This document shows positions 26,955 through 34,887 of a stretch of DNA of 34,887 bases, one piece after another. A program made the translations under genes and the position numbers. Under the pieces are notes generated by a model. That model did not search any database. It had not been told where the DNA came from and saw only the letters and a list, made by a program, of their open reading frames with translations. This DNA is from Hyphomicrobiales bacterium (GTDB taxonomy: Bacteria > Pseudomonadota > Alphaproteobacteria > Rhizobiales > Xanthobacteraceae), in contig DAHUXA010000020.1 in the NCBI GenBank assembly GCA_027307405.1, positions 1-34,887 of the forward strand. Direction: 5' to 3'. How positions within the stretch are numbered: the stretch's first letter is position 1; each line of letters opens with the position of its first letter.

Positions 26955-28172
26955 TTAGCGCCGCGTAGCGAGTGGAACGACGTTGTGGAGCTGCTCCGGC
27001 GCGTGCTCGAGAAAGCGGCGGACATTGCGCGCGGCCTGGCGAATACGTTGTTCATTTTCCACCAGTGCAATACGTACGAAGCCTTCGCCATATTCGCCAA
27101 AACCGATGCCCGGTGACACCGCGATGTCGGCCTTTTCTACCAGCAGCTTCGAGAATTCTACGCTGCCAAGGCCCTTAAACGGCTCTGGAATCGGAGCCCA
27201 GGCGAACATCGAGGCGCGAGGCGTCGGTACGTGCCAGCCCGCACGACCAAAACTCTCCACCAGAACATCACGCCGCCGTTTGTAAATCTCGCGCATGTCT
27301 TTGATGCAACTGTCCGGACCGTTGAGTGCAGCGGTCGCCGCGACTTGCACCGGCGTAAAGGCGCCGTAGTCCAGATAGGATTTCACCCGACCAAGTGCCG
27401 CGATGATGCGCTCATTGCCGACAGCAAAACCAATGCGCCAGCCCGGCATTGAGAACGTCTTGGACATCGAAGTGAATTCAACAGTGATGTCGATCGCGCC
27501 CGGCACCTGCAGAAGTGAAGGCGGCGGATGGTCGTCGAAATAAACCTCGGCGTAAGCGAGGTCGGACAACACGAAGATCTCGTGCTTTTTCGAAAAGGCG
27601 ATCAAATCTTTGTAGAAATCGAGCGTCGCTACATACGCGGTCGGATTTGCGGGATAGCACACCACCACTGCGGTCGGCTTCGGAATCGAATGCACGATCG
27701 CGCGTTCAAGCGTGTGGAAGAAATTTGGCGTCGGTTCGGAAGGCACCGAACGGATAGCGCCGCCCGCCATCAGGAAGCCGAAGGCGTGGATCGGATAGCT
27801 CGGATTCGGTACCAGTATGACATCGCCAGGCGCAGTGATCGCTTGCGCAACATTGGCGAAGCCTTCCTTGGAACCGAGCGTGGTAACGATTTGAGTGTCG
27901 GGATTGAGCTTCACACCGAAACGGCGCTCGTAATACGCCGCCTGTGCGCGACGCAGTCCCGCAATGCCGCGCGATGCCGAATAGCGATCGGTGCGCGGCT
28001 TACCCAAGGTGTCCTTGAGCTTTTCGATCACGTGCGCAGGCGCGGGCAAATCGGGATTGCCCATGCCGAGATCTATGATGTCCGCTCCCGCGTTGCGGGC
28101 TTTCGCCTTCGCCTTGTTCACCTCTTCGAACACATAAGGCGGCAAACGTCGAATGCGGTAAAACTCATCCAT
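26955..28172 (-). CDS. alaC: PLP-dependent aminotransferase, AlaC / LL-DAP aminotransferase-like
   Basis: FYRIRRLPPYVF, DIIDLGMGNPDLPAP, TLGSKEGFANV, SMSKTFSMPGWRIGFAVGNE, IKSYLDYGAFTPVQ-type region closely resembles E. coli AlaC. Confidence 0.85.
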   Translation of the reverse strand: MDEFYRIRRLPPYVFEEVNKAKAKARNAGADIIDLGMGNPDLPAPAHVIEKLKDTLGKPRTDRYSASRGIAGLRRAQAAYYERRFGVKLNPDTQIVTTLGSKEGFANVAQAITAPGDVILVPNPSYPIHAFGFLMAGGAIRSVPSEPTPNFFHTLERAIVHSIPKPTAVVVCYPANPTAYVATLDFYKDLIAFSKKHEIFVLSDLAYAEVYFDDHPPPSLLQVPGAIDITVEFTSMSKTFSMPGWRIGFAVGNERIIAALGRVKSYLDYGAFTPVQVAATAALNGPDSCIKDMREIYKRRRDVLVESFGRAGWHVPTPRASMFAWAPIPEPFKGLGSVEFSKLLVEKADIAVSPGIGFGEYGEGFVRIALVENEQRIRQAARNVRRFLEHAPEQLHNVVPLATRR

Positions 28173-28232
28173 CGGCTCAAACCTTAAGGTCAGCTGCCCT
28201 GCCCGCGCAGGCGTTACCCTGGCTGGCTTTTA

Positions 28233-28592
28233 TCACGGGTTCGCCTTGGCGCCAGCGGGCTGCCCGTTTTCAGCGTCTTTAGGCGGCTTTTTGGCCGCTG
28301 GAGCGGCCTTCTTGCCGGGTGACGGGCGTCCTTCCTGGCGGTCGCGAACGTTGGCCAGCTCCTTTTCGAGCCTAACCTGTTCTTCTTCCGTCATGGGCAC
28401 CGATGCGCGCGCCGGGGGCATGTCGTGCACCGCCGGGTATTCGTACGGCGTCTCAGGCCGCGCCGGGGCATTGGCGGGTAAACCCATGTCTGCCGGTAAC
28501 TTGTCGATAAGCGGACCGGCAGAGCAGCCCGCAAGAGCGGCAGCGAGGCCCAAGGTGGCGGCCCATAAGGTTCGTTCGAACACGCGCGCCAT
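28233..28592 (-). CDS. Small putative lipoprotein
   Basis: Signal peptide with lipobox LAAALAGC; Lys/Pro/Ala-rich C-terminus. Confidence 0.65.
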   Translation of the reverse strand: MARVFERTLWAATLGLAAALAGCSAGPLIDKLPADMGLPANAPARPETPYEYPAVHDMPPARASVPMTEEEQVRLEKELANVRDRQEGRPSPGKKAAPAAKKPPKDAENGQPAGAKANP

Positions 28593-28782
28593 GCTCCGCA
28601 GACTACCGGACGCACCGGAAATCGATGTAGACTCAATGAATTATAACATAATCCTGCTACCGGGCTAATATGGCCACAGCAAGGTTGTGCCGAGCTGTAA
28701 GGCGGAAGTTACCATGCGCAAAACCGCGAGCTTGCGAAGAAGTGCGGGCCGGGCCACTTCAGTTGGCAGGGGCACGAGCGAA

Positions 28783-30600
28783 ATGAGCGTAGACAAGCCC
28801 AGCGCAGAGCCTGCGAAGGCCGGCAACGTCGATATCGAGGCATTCTCGCGGAATATCGCGCGCATGATCGAGGAAGGCGGCAAAGCACTCGCCGCCTATT
28901 TAAAGCCGCGCGAAGAAGGCAAGATCAAAGGCGAAATTTCCGAAGACATCACCGACGCGGTCAAGTCGGTCGGCCGTGTGGCCGAGTACTGGATGTCCGA
29001 TCCTCGACGCGCGCTCGAACTACAAACCAGTCTCGGCCGCGCCTATCTCGATCTGTGGGCCAGCGCCGTCAAACGAATGGCCGGGGAAAAGACTGAGCCC
29101 GCCGCCGCTCCCGATCCGAAAGACAAACGCTTCGCAGATCCCGAGTGGACGCAGAATCAATTCTTCGATTTCCTTAAGCAAGCCTATCTGCTCACCACCC
29201 AGTGGAGCGAGCGCCTCGTCAGGGATGCCGCTGGTGTTGACGAGCACACCCGTAAGAAAGCCGAATTCTACGTCAGGCAGATAGCCAACGCGATCTCGCC
29301 ATCAAATTTTGTATTCACCAATCCGGAATTGTTGCGCGAGACCCTGTCATCGAATGGTGAAAATCTTGTGCGTGGCATGCACATGCTCTCGGAAGACATC
29401 AAGGCCGGGCACGGCCATCTCAAAATCCGCCAATCCGATCCTTCCATGTTCGACGTGGGTGGCAACCTCGCGGTGACGCCAGGCAAGGTGGTATTTCAGA
29501 ATGAACTTATGCAACTGATCCAATACGAAGCGACCACGAAAGAGGTGCTGAAGACACCATTATTGATTGTGCCGCCATGGATCAACAAATTCTACATTCT
29601 CGATCTCACGCCGGACAAATCCTTCATCAAGTGGTGCGTCGATCAGGGCATCTCCGTCTTCGTGGTGTCGTGGGTCAACCCGGACGCTAAACTTTCGCAA
29701 AAAAGCTTTGAAGAATACATGCGTGAAGGCGTCATTGCGGGCCTCGATGCAGTTGAAGCCGCGACGGGCGAAAAACGGGTCAACGCTGTTGGCTATTGTG
29801 TCGGCGGTACACTGCTCGCGGTCACCCTCGCCTATCTGGCGGCAAAAAAACAGAACCGCGTCAAGTCAGCCACGCTGTTCGCAGCACAGGTTGATTTTAC
29901 ATACGCTGGCGACCTGATGGTGTTCGTTGATGAAGATCGCATTAAACAACTTGAATCGCACATGAAGGAGCAGGGCTATCTGGAAGCCTCGCGCATGGCG
30001 AATACATTCAACATGCTGCGCTCAAACGATCTGATTTGGCCGTATATCGTCAACAATTATATGCGCGGCAAGAAACCGCTGCCTTTCGATATTCTCTATT
30101 GGAACTCCGACGCCACGCGTATGCCCGCGGCAAATCATTCTTTCTATTTGCGCAACTGCTATCTCGACAACAAGCTGACCAAAGGCGAAATGGAAATCGG
30201 CGGCGTTACGCTTGACCTGCATAATGTGACCGTCCCCATCTACAATCTTGCCACTCGCGAGGACCACATCGCGCCGGCGAAATCAGTTTTGTGGGGTTCG
30301 CACTATTTCGGTGGACCGGTGAAATACGTGCTTGCTGGCTCAGGCCACATTGCCGGCGTCGTCAATCCGCCAGACAAGCCGAAATACCAATATTGGACCG
30401 GCGAAAAACCAAGCGGCTCAAATGTCGAAAACTGGCTGAAGAAGGCGACCGAGAATCCTGGCTCGTGGTGGCCGGATTGGCTGAAATGGATCAAGATGCA
30501 GGATGCCAAGACTGTGCCGGCGCGTAAGATTGGCGGCGGCAAGCTGAAGCCGACCGAGAATGCTCCAGGCTCTTACGTCAAAGTGAAAAGCTGGACGTAA
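28783..30600 (+). CDS. phaC: Class I poly-beta-hydroxyalkanoate synthase
   Basis: Lipase-box-like [25 protein letters not shown]-like [34 protein letters not shown]. Start among 28687/28714/28783 uncertain. Confidence 0.95.
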   Translation: MSVDKPSAEPAKAGNVDIEAFSRNIARMIEEGGKALAAYLKPREEGKIKGEISEDITDAVKSVGRVAEYWMSDPRRALELQTSLGRAYLDLWASAVKRMAGEKTEPAAAPDPKDKRFADPEWTQNQFFDFLKQAYLLTTQWSERLVRDAAGVDEHTRKKAEFYVRQIANAISPSNFVFTNPELLRETLSSNGENLVRGMHMLSEDIKAGHGHLKIRQSDPSMFDVGGNLAVTPGKVVFQNELMQLIQYEATTKEVLKTPLLIVPPWINKFYILDLTPDKSFIKWCVDQGISVFVVSWVNPDAKLSQKSFEEYMREGVIAGLDAVEAATGEKRVNAVGYCVGGTLLAVTLAYLAAKKQNRVKSATLFAAQVDFTYAGDLMVFVDEDRIKQLESHMKEQGYLEASRMANTFNMLRSNDLIWPYIVNNYMRGKKPLPFDILYWNSDATRMPAANHSFYLRNCYLDNKLTKGEMEIGGVTLDLHNVTVPIYNLATREDHIAPAKSVLWGSHYFGGPVKYVLAGSGHIAGVVNPPDKPKYQYWTGEKPSGSNVENWLKKATENPGSWWPDWLKWIKMQDAKTVPARKIGGGKLKPTENAPGSYVKVKSWT

Positions 30601-30730
30601 TCCGGCCTCACGACGCAAGCCGACATTTTCAAGTGGCAGCTCAACAGCTGCATCCTGATGACGTGCTTAGGCGACAAAAGCCACCGCATCGCCTAATGTC
30701 CCACCGCTAGAAATCGAGGGAGGGTTGGTA

Positions 30731-31129
30731 ATGACCAAGGAACTGTTGTGGCTGACACTAACGATCATTCTGACCGGTGTGTTGTGGGTGCCTTACATTA
30801 TCGATCGCGCCATGGTGCGCGGGCTGATGGGCACCATGGCAAACCCCTCGCGGCACGACAAGCCGCAGTCGGCCTGGGCGCAGCGGCTGTATTTTGCTCA
30901 CACGAATGCAGTCGAAAATCTGATAATCTTTGCACCGTTGGTGCTGATCCTCGATGCCCAGGGCCATTCGACTGAAGGCACAGTAATAGCCTGCGCGGTC
31001 TACTTCTGGGCACGGCTTGCACATGCCGTTGTCTATACAATGGGCGTGCCCGTCCTGCGCACGCTCGCGTTTTCCGTCGGGTTCGTAGCCCAGGCAGCAT
31101 TGGTGCTGGCGGTTTTCGGAAAGCCCTAA
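30731..31129 (+). CDS. MAPEG family membrane protein
   Basis: Four hydrophobic segments; RLYFAHTNAVENLIIFAPLVLI; FWARLAHAVVYTMGVPVLRTLAFSVGF. Confidence 0.9.
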   Translation: MTKELLWLTLTIILTGVLWVPYIIDRAMVRGLMGTMANPSRHDKPQSAWAQRLYFAHTNAVENLIIFAPLVLILDAQGHSTEGTVIACAVYFWARLAHAVVYTMGVPVLRTLAFSVGFVAQAALVLAVFGKP

Positions 31130-32739
31130 GTCGTTGGCGCCGCGCGGTCAGCAATCGCGCGCAAATCAATTCCACGCGGCAGCTGGCCGAATGCGGAACC
31201 GCCATCGCTACCAAGGCGTGAGGCGCAAAACGCGTCCGCTACCTGCTGGGGCGCGTGTTTGACAAGCAGATTTGCTTGAAGAGCGAGTACAAGCTCGCGC
31301 ACAAGCGCGCGCGCTTGCGACTCGTCGGTGCGGTCACGCGCGGTGAGATGCTTCTCCAATCGGTCCATAAAAACTTTGAGTCGAACATCCTTGGCATCGC
31401 CTAACTCGCGCCGCAAAACATCAATGGCATTCGGGGTGCGCTCGATTGCACGCAGCATGTCCAGACACATGATGTTACCGGAACCTTCCCAGATCGAGTT
31501 GACTGGCGCCTCGCGATAGAGCCGCGGCATGATGCTCTCCTCGATGTAACCGGAGCCACCCAGGACCTCCATCGCCTCGTAGGTCACAAAGGGCGTGCGT
31601 TTGCAGATCCAGAATTTCGCGGCCGGCGTAACCACACGCCGGATCACCTGCGCCGTCTCATGGTTCTCGTCATACGCGCGCGCGAGCCACATGGTCAGCA
31701 CAATCGCGGCCTCGGACTCCAGCGCTAAATCGGCCAACACATTCGTCATCAACGGCTGGTCGATCAGTTTTTTCTGGAATGCCGTGCGGTGCAGGGCGTG
31801 GTGGATCGCCTGCGCGATCGCCTGCCGCATTAAACTCGAAGAGCCGATACAGCAATCGAGCCGAGTATAATTTCCCATCTCGATAATGGTCGGAATGCCC
31901 CGTCCCTCTTCGCCAACAAGCTGCGCATAGGTGCCCTGGAATTCCACCTCGCTCGATGCATTGGAGCGATTCCCGAGCTTGTCCTTCAGACGAAGAATCT
32001 GAATGGCGTTGCGCTCGCCCTCCGGCGTCCAGCGCGGCATGAGGAAGCAGCTCAACCCTTTCGGCGACTGTGCAAGGACAAGAAAGGCGTCACACATCGG
32101 CGCTGACATGAACCATTTGTGCCCGTAAAGCCTGTAGGATCCATCGCCTGAAGGTTCGGCTTTTGTCGTATTGGTGCGCAGATCCGAGCCGCCTTGATTT
32201 TCAGTCATGCCCATGCCGATGAGTGCCGCACTTTTCGTGGGCGCGGGCTGAAAGCGGCGGTCATAGTCGCGAGAGTAAATCCGCGGCAGCCATTCCGCAG
32301 CGATCGCCGGGGCATGACGTAGTGTTGGCACCGAGCCGTAGGTCATTGCGAGCGGGCAATAGACGCCGCTTTCGATCTGCCCGAGCATGTAGGTGCCGGC
32401 CGCCCGGACGACATGTGCGCCGGGCTTCGGTTGCGCCCATGGGCTCGAATGGAGGCCGGCTTTAAGTGCAATTCCAAGCAACTCATGCCAGGCCGGGTGA
32501 AATTCGACCTCGTCAACACGGTGACCAAAACGGTCAAACGTTCGTAGTTGCGGCGGGAATTTGTTGGCATCGAAGCCGAGCTGAACGGTTTCCGGTTTGC
32601 CAAGCCTTGCGCCCAGCGCAGTCAACTCAGCTTCGGCCCACCCGGCACCCTCACGCCGGACCGACTCGCGGAGCACGACATCGCTTGAAAACAAATTATA
32701 GGGTTCAAGCGGCGGCGGCTGGTTCTGGACCTCGAACAT
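31126..32739 (-). CDS. Acyl-CoA dehydrogenase, AidB-like
   Basis: GMGMTENQGGSDLRTNTT, YRLYGHKWFMSAPMCDAFLVLAQ, EVLGGSGYIEESIMPRLYREAPVNSIWEGSGNIMCLD. Confidence 0.93.
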   Translation of the reverse strand: MFEVQNQPPPLEPYNLFSSDVVLRESVRREGAGWAEAELTALGARLGKPETVQLGFDANKFPPQLRTFDRFGHRVDEVEFHPAWHELLGIALKAGLHSSPWAQPKPGAHVVRAAGTYMLGQIESGVYCPLAMTYGSVPTLRHAPAIAAEWLPRIYSRDYDRRFQPAPTKSAALIGMGMTENQGGSDLRTNTTKAEPSGDGSYRLYGHKWFMSAPMCDAFLVLAQSPKGLSCFLMPRWTPEGERNAIQILRLKDKLGNRSNASSEVEFQGTYAQLVGEEGRGIPTIIEMGNYTRLDCCIGSSSLMRQAIAQAIHHALHRTAFQKKLIDQPLMTNVLADLALESEAAIVLTMWLARAYDENHETAQVIRRVVTPAAKFWICKRTPFVTYEAMEVLGGSGYIEESIMPRLYREAPVNSIWEGSGNIMCLDMLRAIERTPNAIDVLRRELGDAKDVRLKVFMDRLEKHLTARDRTDESQARALVRELVLALQANLLVKHAPQQVADAFCASRLGSDGGSAFGQLPRGIDLRAIADRAAPTT

Positions 32740-32783
32740 GGGTCGTGGTCTCCCGCAATGATCTAACCATTCTACCAGCCGAA

Positions 32784-33842
32784 TCAGGGGAACAGCGCGA
32801 CCTGCTCAAGCCCCATCGTCTCCGGCCAGCCCATGATCAGATTCATGTTCTGGACCGCCTGGCCCGAGGCACCTTTGACGAGATTGTCGAGCGCCGAGAC
32901 AACAATGGCCCGGCCCGGAACGCGATCCTTGGCCATGCCGATGAAGGTCATGTTGGAACCCCGCACATGTCTCGTATGTGGAGTTTCACCGAACGGCAGG
33001 ATGTGAACGAATGGTTCCTTCATGTAGGACTTTAAAAGTAGCGCATGAAGATCCTCGGGCGTCCACCCGCGCCGGCCCCGTACATAGATGGTCGAGAGAA
33101 TGCCTCGGTTCATAGGCACCAAATGGGGAGTGAAGGTGACGACCACCTCACGACCGGCCGCAACTGAGAATTCTTGGTCGAGCTCCGCCATATGCCGGTG
33201 GTGGCCAACACCGTAGGCATGGAAGCCTTCCGAAACTTCCGAGAACAGCATGGCCTCTTTGGCCGCGCGCCCCGCCCCTGTCATGCCCGACTTGGCGTCG
33301 ACGATAATTTCGTCGAGCTCGATCGCTTTGTTCTTGATCAATGGAATCAGGGGCAATTGTGCGCAGGTTGTGTAACAGCCCGGATTGGCGACTAGCCGCG
33401 CTTTTTTTATCTCGCGCCGATGGATCTCCGTGAGCCCGTAAACCGCCTCCTTCTGCAATTCCGGTGCATGATGTTCGTGGCCATACCATTTGGCATAGGC
33501 CGCGGTGTCCGACAGGCGAAAGTCGGCTGAGAGATCGACGACTTTGGTCGAGGGCGATCTCGCCAATAGATCTTTGATCACTTTCTGCGTCGTCGCATGT
33601 GGCAGTGCGCAGAAGGCCACATCAAGAGCTACCCTGCCCCAGTCGAGGCCATCGATGGCGACAAGCTGCGGCAACGCAAAGGGCGAGAACTGCGGAAATA
33701 CATCGCGCATCGCCTTGCCCGCGCTGCGCTCGGCGGTGAGCAGAACGATCTCAGCGCGTGGATGGCGTAGCAGCACACGCACCAGTTCGCCCCCAGTGTA
33801 ACCAGAGGCACCCAACACGCCGATTTTCGCTTTCGTAGCCAT
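32784..33842 (-). CDS. argC: N-acetyl-gamma-glutamyl-phosphate reductase
   Basis: IGVLGASGYTGGELVRVLLRHP, LVANPGCYTTCAQLPLIPL, SGMTGAGRAAKEAMLFSEVSEGFHAYGVGHHRHMAE. Confidence 0.96.
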   Translation of the reverse strand: MATKAKIGVLGASGYTGGELVRVLLRHPRAEIVLLTAERSAGKAMRDVFPQFSPFALPQLVAIDGLDWGRVALDVAFCALPHATTQKVIKDLLARSPSTKVVDLSADFRLSDTAAYAKWYGHEHHAPELQKEAVYGLTEIHRREIKKARLVANPGCYTTCAQLPLIPLIKNKAIELDEIIVDAKSGMTGAGRAAKEAMLFSEVSEGFHAYGVGHHRHMAELDQEFSVAAGREVVVTFTPHLVPMNRGILSTIYVRGRRGWTPEDLHALLLKSYMKEPFVHILPFGETPHTRHVRGSNMTFIGMAKDRVPGRAIVVSALDNLVKGASGQAVQNMNLIMGWPETMGLEQVALFP

Positions 33843-33961
33843 GAATCGATCCTTATCCAGAAGTCTTAAAGAACTACCGGAAGAAGGCCAACAGCGCGGT
33901 TTTGATTGGGAATTTGTGCCGCAGCCTTAATCCGGCGGCACGGGAGACGATAAAGCTACGC

Positions 33962-33980
33962 CCGTGCCAGGTTGGCACGG
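33962..33980. terminator. Probable bidirectional terminator hairpin CCGTGCCA-GGT-TGGCACGG
   Basis: 8-bp perfect stem with outer AAAGCT/AGCTTT pairing, T-run on plus strand; lies just past the HdrB-like stop (34012). Confidence 0.6.
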
Positions 33981-34011
33981 CGGCGGAGCTTTTTTGCTGG
34001 AACCAGCGTCG

Positions 34012-34887
34012 TCATGGGCGGGGCATATAGGCTGCGGGCCTTGCCGCGTCAACTCTCGAGCCGACCAGCGGCAGAGGCTGCTCGTTAAGCATTGCCTTGA
34101 CGACGACTTCACGCGCCACCGCCCGGTCAATCCCGTAGGCCGCGATCATGTCCTTGCAATCGGCAACGATGGCATCGGCGTCCTGCATGATCTTCAGCCG
34201 CTTGAAGTGATCATCATGGTGCAGGCCCATGCTGGCGCCGACAATGTCGAGAATATTGATGATGCGGAATGGCCAGTCGCGTTCGTGCGCGCACAATTCA
34301 CGATGGTCGACGTGATAGATTGCGACCAACGCATCGACGCCTGCGGCCTTCGCGGCTTCCAATTCGGCAAGCTGGAGGCCGCGCTTGTAGTCCGGAAGCG
34401 CATTAAGCGAATTGCTCATGAGCCCCACAGCGGGCTGATTGAGATCCACGATCTCTATTCCGGGTACCATGCGCAAGAGTTCGGTGCCGGCCTCGACCAC
34501 GCCTTTAACGCCCGGATGCTTATGCAGTGCAATCCGCATGGCGATCTGATTTTTCAGCATCGGCCGTAGATCTTCAAAACGGGTCTTCAGAAACAACATG
34601 AACGGCGTCATTTCGAAAGGTCGCGACCCCCTCACCTTCTCGATCGTCGGAATTGTCGTTTCAGTGAACTGCACGTGGCAACTCGCGCACCAGGAAATCA
34701 CCCCGGTCTTTCCCTCCGAAAGCTTGTCGAGAGAGCTCGTCGCGACGCGGCCAGATACTTCGGTGTCTCCAGTGCGCAATTGGATCACGCCGCAGCAATG
34801 AGTTGGTCCACCCATGACGCGATACGTGACGCCGAGCGCGTCCATCATGTCGAGCGCGGTCAGTGCCATATGCGGAGTCTTGAGCAC
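34012..34887 (-). CDS. HdrB-like heterodisulfide-reductase-related CCG-domain protein (N-terminus beyond window)
   Basis: First CCG remnant THCCGVIQ...SWCASCHVQF; ORF runs to the window end, so partial. Confidence 0.75.
   Translation of the reverse strand: MLKTPHMALTALDMMDALGVTYRVMGGPTHCCGVIQLRTGDTEVSGRVATSSLDKLSEGKTGVISWCASCHVQFTETTIPTIEKVRGSRPFEMTPFMLFLKTRFEDLRPMLKNQIAMRIALHKHPGVKGVVEAGTELLRMVPGIEIVDLNQPAVGLMSNSLNALPDYKRGLQLAELEAAKAAGVDALVAIYHVDHRELCAHERDWPFRIINILDIVGASMGLHHDDHFKRLKIMQDADAIVADCKDMIAAYGIDRAVAREVVVKAMLNEQPLPLVGSRVDAARPAAYMPRP

Noticed and set aside
27528-28187. 219-aa ORF antisense to alaC
   Set aside because: Arg/His-rich shadow ORF fully inside a well-supported gene.
30636-30651. 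GCAGCT-caac-AGCTGC hairpin after phaC as terminator
   Set aside because: Only a 6-bp stem and no U-tract; too weak to call.
1-34887. CRISPR arrays, tRNA/rRNA genes, IS elements, prophage or toxin-antitoxin modules
   Set aside because: No regularly spaced repeats, transposase/integrase motifs, tRNA-like cloverleaf or recognisable TA pair seen by eye; a tRNAscan/ISfinder/Rfam run would be decisive.

Overview
The window looks like an ordinary chromosomal segment of a GC-rich alphaproteobacterium, probably Hyphomicrobiales. That placement is inferred from MipZ, DUF1489, DUF1236, CsbD and the alaC-hom-glpX-recJ order. I recognise about 40 genes, mostly housekeeping or metabolic: D-Ala-D-Ala carboxypeptidase with SPOR domain, J-domain and VWA proteins, MipZ, PanC, methylcrotonyl-CoA carboxylase alpha and beta (unlinked, about 7.5 kb apart), a quinone oxidoreductase, MFS, GST, Nudix, rhodanese, RecJ, GlpX, Hom, AlaC-type aminotransferase, PhaC, MAPEG, AidB-like acyl-CoA dehydrogenase, ArgC and a truncated HdrB-like protein. 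I see no CRISPR array, rRNA, tRNA, transposon or prophage. The strongest unlisted signal is a set of four perfect EcfG-type general-stress promoters (GGAAC-N16/17-CGTT), each 29-57 nt upstream of a correctly oriented start codon. Three drive consecutive promoter-gene-hairpin cassettes (DUF1236, small secreted Cys protein, CsbD) and one drives a 65-aa membrane miniprotein. That miniprotein has a 46-aa paralog (14881..15021) missing from the supplied ORF track. Other points: 5 of 8 convergent gene pairs overlap at their 3' ends, four by exactly 4 nt (CTAG/CTAA). A MetE-like orphan sits between glpX and recJ. The HdrB-like protein appears to have lost the cysteines of its second CCG domain. I see no convincing novel defence or mobile system.
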